A stretch of DNA of 64,000 nt from Porogramme epimiltina (Eukaryota; Basidiomycota; Agaricomycetes; Polyporales; Polyporaceae). A program made the position numbers and the translations under genes. The notes under the pieces are model-generated. The model ran no database searches. It saw only the letters and a list, made by a program, of their open reading frames with translations, and was not told the DNA's origin. Positions 1 to 11,482 of this stretch are shown one piece after another. Within the stretch, counting starts at the first letter, position 1; the number at the start of each line of letters is the position of its first letter. The DNA lies in contig FTLJ01000482.1 in assembly GCA_900155495.1 (NCBI GenBank), positions 35,807 through 99,806 on the forward strand, in the 5' to 3' direction.

Positions 1-2757
1 GCACCCTGCCAGACTTCTCCCAGGCCGCGGACGCTGGAGGGGAGGTCTTCTTTGATGTCAGACATTACTCTCTAACCCCGGGTGTTTCATACTGACTCGC
101 ACAAACCGCGCAGCCCAACCTGCTTTCCTCCGATGGTACGGCAGCGATTGCAGCTACCGCGTTCTCCCGCTCGGGAGAGTATTTCGCTTACGGCATTTCT
201 CGTTCGGTGCGCTTTTCTTCCACTTCATGTTGTTGTTGCTGCCACAAGGGTTAATTATACTGCCCATCCAGGGAAGCGACTTCTTCACCATCTACGTCCG
301 TCCCACCTCGGCGCCGCTTGCGTCTGTGGACGGCGCGCAGCCGTCTCACGACGAGGGGCGGCTTCCCGAGGAGATCCGCTACGTGAAGTTTTCTGGTATC
401 TCGTGGACACACGACTCCAAGGGATTCTTCTACCAGGTGTGTCCCCCGGCGCCCTAAAATCTCACTGCTCCCAGGAGTCCGCGTGCTCACTCCCCGGCGT
501 CGACGACTCAATAGAGATTCGCGGCCCGCGAGTCCCATGGCGCCGCCTCGGAGGACGCCGCGGGCACCGAGACAGAGAGCGACAAGAACGCGATGCTTTA
601 TTACCATAAGATCGGCACCGACCAATGTGCGTCTTTTTTGCGCGATCGTCCGGGTCGTGTGATAATTCAAGCGCCGACGCCATCCTTGCTTTGTGACAGC
701 CGAGGACGTCCTTGTGTACAAGGACGAGTCCAACCCAACATGGATGTGGGGAACTGAGCTCACCGAAGTGGACGGGCGCTACCTGATGCTCACTATCACA
801 AAGGATACCTCACGGGTGCGTTCATGATCCGTTCTGGGTCAAGCAGTCTTGCTAAAATTACGATCCATTCAGAAATACCTCCTTTGGATTGCGGACCTCC
901 AGGGGGACACTATTGGCCCTAACCTGAAGTGGGACAAGCTCATCGACAACTTCGAGGCTCAATACGACTAGTGAGCTACCAATTATCCATGAATCCGAAT
1001 ACTGCTTATCAACGCCTTTCGCAGCGTTGCGAATGACGGGACTGTATTCTACTTCCGCACGAACAAGGACGCGCCTCAGTACAAGCTGGTCTCCGTTGAT
1101 ATCGCTGATCCTCCAGAAAAGCGTGTCTTCAAGGAGCTCATCCCCGAGGACAAGGACGCGCATCTCGAAGACGTGCGCGCCGTGAACGGTGACCACGCCG
1201 TTGTTGTTTACAAGCGCAATGTGGGTCTCTTATTTTGCACAAACTGGCCGCACGTTTACCTTATTTTACGCACTACTCTCAATGACAGGTCATCGACGAG
1301 ATCTATATCTACCAACTCTCAACCGGCAAGCGCCTCCAGCGTGTAGCAGGGGACTTTGTCGGCGCCGCGACGATCAGCTGTCGTCGCCCTCAATCATGGT
1401 ACTTCGCGTCCCTCACGGGCTTTACTACGCCAGGTCTTGTGGGGCAGTACAACTTCAGCAAGCCGGAGGAGGAGAAGTGGAGCATCTACCGCGCCACGCA
1501 GGTCGCGGGCCTGAGCCCGAACGACTTCTCTGCGGAACAAGTGTGGTACACTAGCAAGGACGGCACGCGCGTGCCGATGTTCATCGTGCGCCATAAGGAC
1601 ACAAAGTTCGACGGGACGGCACCGGCGCTGCAGTACGGTAGGGCTGCCTCCCCCGAATACACCGCGAGACTTGTGCTGACCATGCCGCCGCATGACAGGC
1701 TATGGTGGCTTCACGATCCCGATCAACCCATTCTTCAGCCCCGCGATCCTCACGTGGATGCAGAAGTACGGCGCGATCCTCGCCGTGGCGAACATCCGCG
1801 GCGGAGGCGAGTTTGGCGAGGAGTGGCATCTCGCAGGCACGCGCGAGCGCAAAGTGCGTATTCGGTGGTCTGCGTTGTATGATAGAGCTCGTGCACTGAC
1901 GAGACGTGTAGGTCAACTGCTTTGACGACTTCATCGCTGCCTCGTAAGTCTAGGGTGAATAATTCTCTGTTTTATTGTGCTTACAAATGGCTCAGGCAAT
2001 ACCTTGTTGACAACAAGTATGCGGCCCCAGGCAAGGTCGCGATCAATGGTGGTTCCAACGGAGGTGCGTGTTCTTCAATAGAGGGCACAGATGATGACAC
2101 TGACGTTTCTGGGTTGTGATGCAGGTCTTTTGGTTGCTGCATGTGTAAACCGTGCACCCGAGGGGCTGCTCGGAGCCGCCGTTGCCGATGTCGGCGTCCT
2201 TGATTTGCTGAAGGTACGGGGATCTTCGATTGGCCCGCACTAGCCATTTCTAACGTCTGTCTGTTCAGTTCGCGGACTTCACCATTGGCCGCGCGTGGAC
2301 GTCCGACTACGGCGACCCGCACGACCCTCACGACTTCGACTTCATCCACCCCATCTCCCCGGTGCACAACGTTCCAATCGACAAAGTGCTCCCACCGCTC
2401 ATGCTGACGACTGCGGACCGTGCGTTGTGTCTCTGATTGTTTCTCGTATGTTCACGGCTGATATTGGGTTGCAGACGATGATCGTGTGGTGCCCTTGCAC
2501 TCATTCAAGCACGCGGCGACGCTGCAGCACCTCAAGCCGGACAACCCGCACCCGCTCATCATCCGAATCGACAAGAAGGCGGGCCACGGTGCGGGCAAGT
2601 CGACTGAGAAGCGGTTCGTGTCATGTTGTTGCCCTTGGCGCCATTTTACAGTTATCCTAATTCCCACATTTCCTCTGCTGCTCTCAGTATCCAAGAGTAC
2701 GCGGACAAGTACGGATTCATCGCGCAATCTCTAGGCCTCAAGCCGCGGAGCAGTTGA
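1..2757 (+). CDS. Prolyl oligopeptidase (S9A serine peptidase), 5' partial
   Basis: Cytosolic peptidase that cuts short peptides after proline. The window opens inside the beta-propeller half: an exon fragment from base 3 ends at 56, and a 57-nt intron (57-113) joins it to the next exon. Later exons encode typical propeller text ([31 protein letters not shown]). The catalytic half follows: [28 protein letters not shown], the nucleophile motif GGSNGG (Ser codon 2054-2056), the acid region [14 protein letters not shown] and the catalytic His in KAGHGAGKS (codon 2585-2587). The full triad is present and the reading ends at a TGA at 2755-2757, so the visible part looks intact. About ten short introns interrupt it. 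The start codon lies outside the window. A cyclic-peptide-processing POPB-type enzyme cannot be excluded, but nothing nearby suggests one. Confidence 0.93.
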
Positions 2758-3066
2758 GCGATGTCGTCCCTGCCGACGGCGTCCCCCGCTGATGCGAGGA
2801 CAGTCCCTCTACGGGCAGTCTTGTAGCCAGCAGGGCTACGCGAGCCCACGATCTGTGGACTGTTGATGAATTTGCTGTGATACAAGCTTTGTGTTGTGCA
2901 TACCCCGGACACTTTAATCAAGTTTATGTTGCTAAGTTTCATTTCAACAACCCGCCCTGGGTATCTGCTCATCTTTTCACGAGCGCTGAGACGAATAGGA
3001 ATGGTACACAAGATCGCATTGAATACATACATAGAACATAAACCAATATTCCTAGATCCGATCGAG
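2758..3066. other. Convergent 3' intergenic region
   Basis: Lies between the ends of the peptidase gene (+) and the kinase-like gene (-). AT-richer than the coding flanks; presumably 3' untranslated sequence of both. I see no further gene. Confidence 0.5.
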
Positions 3067-4424
3067 TCAAAACATGGTTCTGAAGGCAGCTGACGCCTGT
3101 TGTTGTTATATGAGATTCATAGGGTCGACCATCTATATTGGAACTCACGAGTGTCATGGTATCAAATACAGCTTGAACCGCAAGAGGTTCATCTCGGACT
3201 CTCGCCCTCCACAAACGATGGATAGTCCACACATCTTTGCGGATTTCTCTAAACTGTCCCAAGGCTTCAACAGCACTAGGCCTTTGTGAAGGCTCACGAT
3301 TGATCATACGCGAAATCAGAGGCCAGATTATGTCGACATTAGCGAATTTCTCTAGAGAACAATCAATTGATAGGGATGCGGCGGGTCGTCGATTATCCAC
3401 TTACCTCCAGGAATGACTGACGGAATGCGTTCCCTAAGATGAAGATGTCTGCTTTGAATGGATTGTACGGCATGACTTTCGAAAGCTCCGGCAGATCACG
3501 ATCCAATCCATCACTACTCGTGACGAGCCTGTCAACATCATCTGAGGAGAACATAGACGAGAGTCCGAAATCTGTGAAATAATAGGTAACCGGAACGTTG
3601 GAGCGAGGCATGGTAGGAGCCATTTCTAGGACATTGTTTGGCAAGGATCTGTCTGCCATAGGATGGAATCCTCGAGGGAAGATATTGGATGCGTCCATCA
3701 TAACGTTCTTATACGCGCAATCTCTGCCAAAGAAAATGAGGGTGTGCCTTTGCTGTCAAGCGCATTACGCACCTGTGAGCCACGTTATGTTCATGTAAGA
3801 ACACGAGCCCCTTCAAATAATTGTGTAAACCATGTCGAAGAAACTACAATAATGAAGTAGATACCTCGAGGAGCTGCTCTATGCATTCGAGGATGCTGCC
3901 CACAGTATCAAATTCCGGGTCGTCTATCCAACGAAGGAATGGCATGACAAGAAAAGAGATTGAAGGATCTTGATGGTCTACAATGACATCGAGGACGGGG
4001 ACGCAATGATTGCGAGGATCGCGGCGTAATTCCTCGCTAGATAAATACGTTGCGATGCGTATCTCAGGGGATGAGCTTGCAACCCGTTTCAGGAGAACCA
4101 GCTTCCCGTCTGCGAGTCTCCGCGCATCCAGGACGTGGGTCCGGAACATCTGATGGCACGACATGCAGATTTAACAAAGTAATATAGCGCTAGGAAGAGC
4201 GTACTCACGTGCCAGCAGAGCGCATCCTCCTGTTCAATAAGTTTCAAGCTGGGGTTTGCCTTCCAAGACGGGATCCAGCCTGGTCTATAACGAGGACGAA
4301 GGGTGTAGCCACGAGATTCGAAAAGCTCCTGTCTGTCGTGCCAGAACATCTCGATTGAAGTCAACTCTTCGAAGACAGCGTTTGGGTCAGGATTCGGACC
4401 GGAGGTTGGAGGACTGCCTTCCAT
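3067..4424 (-). CDS. Protein kinase-like protein, copy 1
   Basis: Kinase-fold protein of a family common in Agaricomycetes; substrate unknown. The N-terminal exon has the family signature FWHDRQELFESRGYTLRPRY followed by PGWIPSW. Next come the ATP-binding lysine region (KLVLLKRV), the catalytic loop HEHNVAHRDC with metal-binding Asn in YKNVMMD, and the DFG motif in YFTDFGLSS. No glycine-rich loop is visible before the lysine. Exons are joined by short introns; the HRD motif is itself split by one. I place the stop at 3067 because a conserved final intron (gtgagt donor after DTMTL) leads to a short last exon ending FRTMF, which matches the last exon of the paralogue at 10130-11482. Without that intron the reading would run to 2969. 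All catalytic residues are present, so activity is plausible. Confidence 0.85.
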
Positions 4425-4986
4425 CACGGTTAGAGGCAGTAGCAGAACGGCTAGCCTGATAAAGGAGAGCCCAAGTGAGGGGGAAGGGAGGGACGCAAAG
4501 TAGTATGCGGACAGCCGTTTGTCGTGTTGCTTGTTCTTCCCGTGTCCTCAATAGACTGTTTTCCAGTCTCGTGAGAACTTCTGTCCAAGCTCGAGCTTGG
4601 CGCTGAACGACCAGAGACAACCTAGGGATGTACGGATCGAGGTTCAATTTGAGTGATCAGTTGAGAATTAAACAATCCCTACTTACCATGCGCGTCAAAC
4701 ATGGACGCTTGCGGCTGGACTTACTGTGATTCACGTGATACAGCGCCAGTAATGAGCTGAACGGAAGGCCACTCGCTGGTAATCTACTAAGACTTGGACC
4801 CAACTATGAACACTGAGCCTGACTCTGTCCTATGCTCTATTGCCCAAGGTATACAACTCCTTCAAGTGGGGCCGTTGGCCTGATGCTTGAAACTCCTTGA
4901 GTAATTGGAGAAGTTACTTTTGTCACACCACTTGCCAGCTGATATCATGCCAACGCGTACTAGACCACCATGAGGGAAGAGTCGGA
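4425..4986. other. Upstream region of kinase-like gene 1
   Basis: Contains the presumed promoter of the minus-strand kinase gene and ends at the TTAA that opens the transposon-like element. No conserved coding sequence recognised; the short ORFs look random. Confidence 0.4.
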
Positions 4987-5451
4987 TTAAAATCACCCCC
5001 GTGGAACCGTGTATAATAGCAAGGGATACCTATGAGAATCACCCCTTGGTGGTGAAAAAGTATACCGTAGGGAGGCGATTTTGGGTGGTGATTATAGCCA
5101 CCAAAATGGCCGAAATCACCCGCGACTTGATGGACTCCTCAGGGGGGCCAGGGCAAGCGAAAACACCCCGCTGCGCGGGTTATATGTATGGCGTGAAAGC
5201 ACTCCTTGGGCGGATGATTTTCTCTCAAAAGGACCCGCATAAGATGTTTAAAACATTAGATGAAACATATATAGCATTTACGATGCCTTTCACCAGCACG
5301 CAACGCACATGCTAGTACTAATTACATTCCAGAACACATACATACATCTCCTCGCTCTGCCCCTCCTCTTCTATCGCGCGCCCCGGCGCAGGCCTCGACG
5401 ATGAGAGGAGGCTTTCCCGCCCCCCCGCCCCCCCCTTACGCTTGCGGTCGT

Positions 5452-5531
5452 GCGGCCTCCGCCACCCCAAGGAACTACGCAAGCAGGCTACACGGCCGCC
5501 TCCGCTGCGAGGAACTACGCGCGCAAGCCGC
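5452..5531 (+). repeat. Imperfect direct repeat inside the element
   Basis: Two adjacent units of about 39 nt share the cores CGCCTCCGC/GGCCTCCGCC and GGAACTACGC. A sign of internal tandem duplication inside the transposon-like element. Confidence 0.5.
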
Positions 5532-5784
5532 GCTTCGCCACCGCCATCTCGGACGTTTTCCCAGGCTGACAGCTTGCACTATGTCCCCCCTTGCAAGTGC
5601 ATGAGGGCGGAAAGAGGGACGTACCGGGAATTGAGCTTTGTGTGCGCGGCCATGTCCCGCACGGAGGTCGGAGAACCTCTGGGAGCTGCTCTTGACGCCC
5701 TAGGCCGGGTCCCATGTCAGTTTGTGTGCTGTAAACATTCTCCATGGACGTATGCTTGTTAGATATCAACCAGGAGTGTGTAGG

Positions 5785-5816
5785 GAGACGAGGAGAGGGA
5801 GGAGAGGGAGGAGAGG
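5785..5816 (+). repeat. GA-rich short tandem repeat
   Basis: Repeats of GAGAGGGAG, about three units, in the middle of the transposon-like element. Confidence 0.6.
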
Positions 5817-6390
5817 CACGTGTGATTGGAGGTGGAGTAGGAATAAGAGGGCTAAGTTATCGGGGAGTTACGCACCTCAGGCTCTTAGCTCCCCACTCCT
5901 CAACTTCCCAAGTCGACTAACTAATACTAGTCCGGGTTTGATGCCAGTCCGACGAGACATTCAAGCGAGAGTAACGTGTGAAGCAAGATGGAGATGAGAG
6001 AGGTTGCTCAGAGTGCTGTACTTAGCTTGACTCACAGCGGAGGCCGGGAGTTTAGGGCAGGTGAGATAAAACTTCAGCTCTCGAAAACATGGGCCATAAG
6101 CGCCCAGCTATGCCGCCTCAGTTGCAAAGCGCCTGAGGTAGTATCTACTGGTGCGAGCTCCTTGCATCTGTTTTCGACAGTAGCGTTCCGTAGTATGGTA
6201 TCACAGAGTTCCCACATATGCTACAAACACCCGGCCCCCTAAGAGCTTCACCCAAAATTTGGGTGATTATTATCACCCCCTCGGGGGGCGATAACTTGGT
6301 GGTGAAATTACCATAGAATCACCCCTTCTGAGAAATCACCCGGACCGCCGGTGAAAGCCAAATATCACCCGATCTGGGTGGTGATTTTAA

Positions 6391-6693
6391 CCCGCAACCT
6401 TTCTCACAGTGGACCACTTTGGATAAAAGACCTCAACTTCTCCAAACCATGGCTCTGCTGTGGTGATCCCGTGGTATGATCACTGTATGCAGCTCCCACG
6501 AGTAGACAGCTCACTGAACTCAGGAAGTGCACGGTTATTTCAGTGGGATGCCGTGACTTGTACGGCCGCCGGTCGTGGAGCTCCCTATAAGAGTCTGAGA
6601 AGCTCGAGGGGCCGGAAGGCTTGCTCCTGCTGGACCCCGGCCTCTCCCCCTTCAACCTGTGTTCCACCCAACACCAGCGCCTGACAACAGGTC
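6391..6693. other. Promoter region of the FAD monooxygenase gene
   Basis: About 300 bp between the right end of the transposon-like element and the monooxygenase start. No gene seen. The element therefore sits directly upstream of this gene and could affect its regulation; that is inference only. Confidence 0.4.
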
Positions 6694-8572
6694 ATGTCGC
6701 CGAAGTTTGCCGTTGCAATCGTGTAAGTCCTCCATCGAATCTGATTACTCGTGGCCACAATAAATTCAGCTCATTCGATTCTCAGCGGGGCCGGACTGAC
6801 AGGACTCATGTTTGCGCACGCGCTCCGAAGGCTTGCCCCAGACGTGGAGTTTGAAGTCTATGAGGGAGCCACGCAACTTGATGTGATCGGCGCAGGCATC
6901 GGCTTGCAACGTCGTTCGTGGGGGATTATACAGGCCCTTGGGCTTGTGGACGCACTAGGCAAGATCGCTGGAGATGGGACGAGCAAGAGTATGTGTGTTC
7001 CCTAATATTTACAGGCTCTTACCTATGACTATACGAACAGTGATCACAACTGTCCACCGCAAGTCAGACCAAGCCGAAGGGATTGACTTCAACAAGTTCG
7101 ATCTCATGGGTATGTCCGCTATTCTTACAAATGGCTGAGGTCGGCACTTACGTTGTCCATACAAATGTGTAGAGCGCAACTTTTCATTTCACAGGGCTGA
7201 AATACAGCGGACCATGATCGAGGAGCTCGGCCCGAACCACGCGGTTCATCTCGGGAAGCGGCTCGTATCGTACTCGCAGAACAAGGATGGGAACCCTGAC
7301 GCAGACAAGCGCATACATGTCACATTCCAGGACGGCACGACGACGGAATGCGACGTCCTTGTTGGCGCGGACGGTATTCGGTCAGGCGTGCGTGCTATCA
7401 TGTACCGGCGGTTTGCCGACACCGCTCAGGCTCAGGACAAGGAAGAGGAGGCCGCGAATCTGAGGAAATGCATTCCGCCGGTATTTTCGGGCGAGGTGGT
7501 GTATAGGTGCTTGATCGAGAAAGAGAAGTTGTCTGCCGAAGAGATTGCAGCGTCCCCAGCGATGAATGGTCCTACGATGTGGCTGGTAAGTATTGGTGTT
7601 TGCTTGGAGTCCACGTAGCGTTAATAGCTCATTACATATTCCTGTTCCAGTATTGTGGAAAGAACAAGGTTTGTCCATGAGTTTCATCCCATAAGTTGAC
7701 ATCGTAATGGACGCGCCGCTCAAACCTGGTTGACTATTAGCATGTGATCACATACCCAATTTCCCAAGGGAAGGTCATCAATGTGGGATGTGGGGTCACC
7801 TTGCCCGGAAAAGCGGGTACCATCTACGATGGCCCATTGTCTGCGCGAGTCAACCAAGCGGAGATTGTCAAGAACTACAAGGGATGGGAACCACAGGTGC
7901 AGAGGCTTCTTAATGTACGTCCTTTTACTTGTCTAGCTTCGGTTTGTGATCCTAATACGCCCCGCAGCATGTTGACGGAGGACTCATGTGGGTTATCAAC
8001 GTTGTGAATGACTTGCCCACCTTCGTAGACGGAAATGTCGCACTGATGGGGGACGCGGTGGGTCCACTATCTCTTGCGACAGTCCTCCCACGCTGAAATC
8101 CCATGTGATTTACCTCAGGCTCACGCTATGGGACACCATCTCGGGGCAGGGGCAGGGCAAGGTTTCGAGGTGCGTATGGCTAGTATTGTTACATTTTGCG
8201 ACACCTCACACGGCGTAGGGCGCGTTGCTTCTCGCCCAGTTCCTCAGTCGCCCATCTGTTACCAAGCAAACTCTGCCCATCGCACTCAAGATGTACGACG
8301 AAGTCCGACGTCCTTTCGTGCAGCGGGTCGTTGGACTCTCTCGGCGCGCTTCGGAATTCCATCACCTCAACGGCCCAGAGCTTGCGGACCTCACGGAGGA
8401 GTCGAGTATGTATGGCGAAGGGCTATCGATAGAGCGGCTTGAAGGGATCGGAAAGATGATTGAGGAGACGCGTGCATGGCGTGACCGGGGCCCAGGGGTG
8501 CTGGCTGAGAATGAAGTATCATTGAAGAGGCTTGATGAAGCGCTCGCCGAAGCCACGCTGACCCCAGCTTGA
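6694..8572 (+). CDS. FAD-dependent monooxygenase, salicylate hydroxylase-like
   Basis: Flavin- and NAD(P)H-dependent hydroxylase of the PHBH/salicylate hydroxylase group, about 465 residues over nine exons. The first intron splits the N-terminal Rossmann motif: the spliced start reads MSPKFAVAIVGAGLTGL, with the GxGxxG dinucleotide-binding loop at residues 11-16. Further hallmarks are FHRAEIQRTM, the DG motif in VLVGADGIRSGVR and the second FAD motif ALMGDAAHAMGHHLGAGAGQ, assembled across two introns. The family acts on aromatic or other cyclic compounds in secondary metabolism or lignin-aromatic breakdown; the substrate cannot be read from the sequence. The gene looks intact. No cluster partners are adjacent: IF-3 lies downstream and a transposon-like element upstream. 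Confidence 0.88.
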
Positions 8573-8774
8573 ATGCTTGTACCTGACTGCAAGGTGGTAT
8601 GTGCGATATGGCTGGAAACGGATTCTTTCAATGTATAGGGTTTCGAATGATACTTGATGTTCGAACGGGCGGACTGCAATCTTGTTTTCAACGCGACCAA
8701 GCTCTTCGGGATGCTCACATTGATGTGGTGACCTGCAGGCTGTGGTCGTCGCTGAAAAATGGTATAATCCATGA

Positions 8775-9865
8775 TCATGATACACGACGTCCTTCGAAAT
8801 ATACAGTGAGTGACGTTTTCCGCATATCCCTGTCGCGCCATTCCTGCCCAAGCTCTTGTAAACGAGCCACTGTGTCCTCTATCCGCTGTTTTACAACCTC
8901 GGGATCAACAGCTTTAGCGTCTTCGAGGGTTTGGGCATCCTTCTTCTTTGGGGGGGACGGTGTAAGGAAAACGACATCGACACGACCACCTTTTCTCAAC
9001 GCTGACTCGACAGCGTTCATCCCGACCCAATGTTCTTCCTCTCCCTCGTGCACCCACTCCAGTTCAAGCACCTGCTTCCTTGGACGTATGCTCTCCATGA
9101 ATAGCGCGGAAGTATTCTTCTTGACTTCTACTGGTCGTTGTTCTTTCCCTACGTCAGCCAGTATCCGCATTGTGTCGTCGATGATTGCCTGCTGTGCCTC
9201 GGGTTTGAGAGATGGTTGCTTGGACTTTGATGCGAAGACGATTGTGACGCGGTGGCCGTCGGCGAGGTCTTCATGCGCCTTCCTGAGTTTGAAGCGGAGA
9301 TCGCTAGGGGCGACGTTCCACGAGAGTTGAACCTCCTTCTCCTCGGGGGCACGGTTGAGGAGGCGCTGTGCCTGCTTGGCTCGTTTACGCACGTATTCCT
9401 CCTTGAGTGAGATGATCTTGACGATGGGCTCGGGCTCTCTCGTGACGAGCTCAAGGCAATGGGTCTTGCGCGGGATAGTCGCAAGCACATCCCGCACGAC
9501 CACGGCTTCTCCTAGCGAGCCGGTCTCGGGGTTAACGAGACGGGCCACAAGGACTGGTATGGCTTCGTTGCGCAGTTTCCCGGTAGGCGCCTTCTCATTG
9601 GGAGTCTCCTCGGACTTGGGAGGAGTTGGGGTGCTTGCTCGAAGGTTGCGCAGGTCCCTCTTAGAAACGGGCTCAGAGTTGGTACTCTGTTGGCTGTCTT
9701 GGGATTCATGTCGAATGGAGGTCGAGTGTAAGTGTAGAACAGGGCACACGGATGGATGTCTCATGACAGTGCGCTTCGCCACGCTATCAAATGCATTAGA
9801 CGCAACCCCGGCGGTAAAGCTGATTAAACATACCTCCTGGCCAGGAAAGCAAGAGACAGCGCCAT
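8775..9865 (-). CDS. Mitochondrial translation initiation factor IF-3
   Basis: Keeps mitochondrial ribosomal subunits apart and helps choose the start codon. I place the start at 9865: a 32-nt first exon (9834-9865) joined across a 50-nt intron (9784-9833) gives MALSLAFLARSVAKRTVMRH, a good mitochondrial presequence, and restores the main frame. A longer unspliced reading from 10022 exists but looks less natural. The product is about 346 residues. The N domain begins near residue 81 (RNEAIPVLVARLVNP) and includes EPEPIVKIISLKEEYVRKR. The C domain begins near 160 (KEVQLSWNVAPSDLRFKLRK, then DGHRVTIVF). A second, diverged C-domain-like unit follows from about 245 (LELEWV, GGRVDVVFLTPSP, TSLTVYFEG). 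Its promoter is shared with the divergent kinase-like gene 2. Confidence 0.82.
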
Positions 9866-10129
9866 AGCCGCAGATAGAGAGGATGCGCCTGTGAGAGAAC
9901 GTGGACTGAGAGGGGGTAGTCAAGAACTCGCGCCGTCTGTGCTTGAGGAGAACGTCAGGGTGAGACGCGGTCACGGGGAAGACGACCTTTGGCGCGCGCT
10001 TGTTTACCACCATCAACTGCATACGGGCAGTGCTTCGCTTGACTCTAGCTACATATCAACATATACTTATATAATCGCGGGCTTAAGTCCCGGCCACCAC
10101 TGTTACGTTACTTCTCATCCTTTTCCACC
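9866..10129. promoter_or_regulatory. Short divergent promoter between IF-3 and kinase-like gene 2
   Basis: Only 264 bp separate the two start codons, which point away from each other, so core promoter sequence must be shared or overlap. A TATA-like ACTTATATAATC lies at about 10062-10075, about 55-65 bp upstream of the kinase ATG. Confidence 0.5.
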
Positions 10130-11482
10130 ATGTCTCACGATATACCCCTCTCTGACGAAGATGTATTCGAGAAACTTTCGCCAGTGGAACAGGTTTGGAG
10201 TGATCGCCAGGCGCTTTTTGAGTCCTATGGCTACACACTTCGGCCGCGTTTTCGGGCCGGCCAGTGGGTGCCGTCCTGGAGGCGCGATCCGTCCATTCAG
10301 CTCTTCTCTGCGGAAGACCATTTGTCTTCACATGTGAGTGGCAGCCGTATTATTTGTGCCCTCAAAATACCTCATGTACTTTTCACTTCAAGATGCTACG
10401 ATTCAATGTTATGGATGCGACGAGGATTTCGGATGGCAAGCTCGTTCTACTCAAACGAGTGAAAACGTCTTCCCCGGAAATCGACATTGCATCTTTCCTC
10501 TCGTCAAAAGAACTCCGCAATGATCCCCGCAACCGCTGCGTTCCTGTTTTGGACGTTATCGTCGACAAGGACCCGTCCTTGTCTTACATAGTCATGCCTT
10601 TCCTTCGGTACATTGATGATCCTGATTTCGACACTGTGGGGAGCATTCTGGAGTGCGCAGACCAATTCCTTGAGGTTGAACACGCTTGTTTTCCGTCCTC
10701 ACATATTTCTGACGTTCTTATGCTCTTTTTCAGGGGCTTGCATTCATGCACGAGCACAATGTTGCACATCGGTAAGGATGATTTAAATCTAGGCTAACCG
10801 TATGTAGTAGCTAATGAACTAGTATTAGTGACTGTGCATACAAGAACGTCATGATGGATGGCACTTCCCTCTTCCCCCAGGGTTTTCATCCCATGCTCGA
10901 AAACTTTCTTCCTGACGACATAGATACCCTTGCGCCATATCTTCCGCGCGCCACTACACCCGTTCCCTATTATTTCATTGATTTTGGCCTCTCCTCCATG
11001 TTTTCTCCAGATGACACCAGCAGGCTCGTTACGGGAGTGTACGGGTTGGACAAGGAAGTCCCCGAGCTCTCGGCCACCATACCGTATGATCCATTCAAGG
11101 CAGATATATTCATTTTAGGCAACATGTTCCGCAAGACCTTTATCCAGGTACCGATCGAGTGTCTTTTTCAATGACACTCCGTGTTAAATTATGCTTTCTA
11201 GAGATATTCCAACGTGGACTTTCTCTGGCCACTAGTCATAAAGATGACTAGTCGCGATCCCTCAGAGAGGCCGAGTGCGGCTCAAGCCCTGGACGAGTTC
11301 AGAGTCCTCCGTCAGGACATATGGGCCGTCCATAGTATGTGGCGAGCGAGGAAGCGAGACGAGCCACTCATTGTTACTGCCCTCTTCGACATTGCCTCTT
11401 TGGTGAGTTAGAATTTGCCTGCGGAGGTGGTCCATTCTGACACCGAACACAGTGTTCCACTGCTTATAGAGGTTTCTTCTGA
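10130..11482 (+). CDS. Protein kinase-like protein, copy 2
   Basis: Close paralogue of the gene at 3067-4424, in the opposite orientation. Same order of motifs: VWSDRQALFESYGYTLRPRF, WVPSW, the lysine region KLVLLKRV, HEHNVAHRDC split by an intron, YKNVMMD, and DFG in YFIDFGLSS, followed by the C-lobe (YDPFKADIFILGNMFRKTF, SRDPSERPSAAQALDEF). A last intron with donor gtgagt after DIASL and acceptor at 11451 leads to a short terminal exon ending YRGFF at 11482, conserved with copy 1. Without this splice the reading would stop at 11411. No glycine-rich loop is visible. All catalytic residues are present. Function is unknown; the pair is best seen as a recent local duplication with inversion. 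Confidence 0.86.

Larger units (their letters stand above)
4987..6390. mobile_element. Candidate non-autonomous DNA transposon with TTAA ends
   Basis: Both ends carry near-identical inverted termini: the left reads TTAAAATCACCCCC and the right, on the other strand, TTAAAATCACCACC. Each begins with TTAA, consistent with a TTAA target duplication. The outer 150-180 bp at each end are packed with copies of ATCACC in both orientations (for example near 5037, 5083, 5115, 6274, 6328, 6343, 6365), an arrangement like transposase-binding subterminal repeats. The middle is GC-rich, has only short random ORFs and shows no transposase. TTAA targeting is typical of the piggyBac superfamily, but the termini do not look like classic piggyBac ends, so the family is open. 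Length is 1,404 bp. Confidence 0.55.

Noticed and set aside
2969..3066. C-terminal extension of kinase-like gene 1 to 2969.
   Set aside because: A conserved last intron and matching final exon (FRTMF versus YRGFF in copy 2) put the stop at 3067.
9866..10022. Longer N-terminal reading of the IF-3 frame (415 residues).
   Set aside because: The 50-nt intron model from 9865 gives a textbook mitochondrial presequence and keeps the frame; the long version starts with an unlikely peptide and overlaps the shared promoter.
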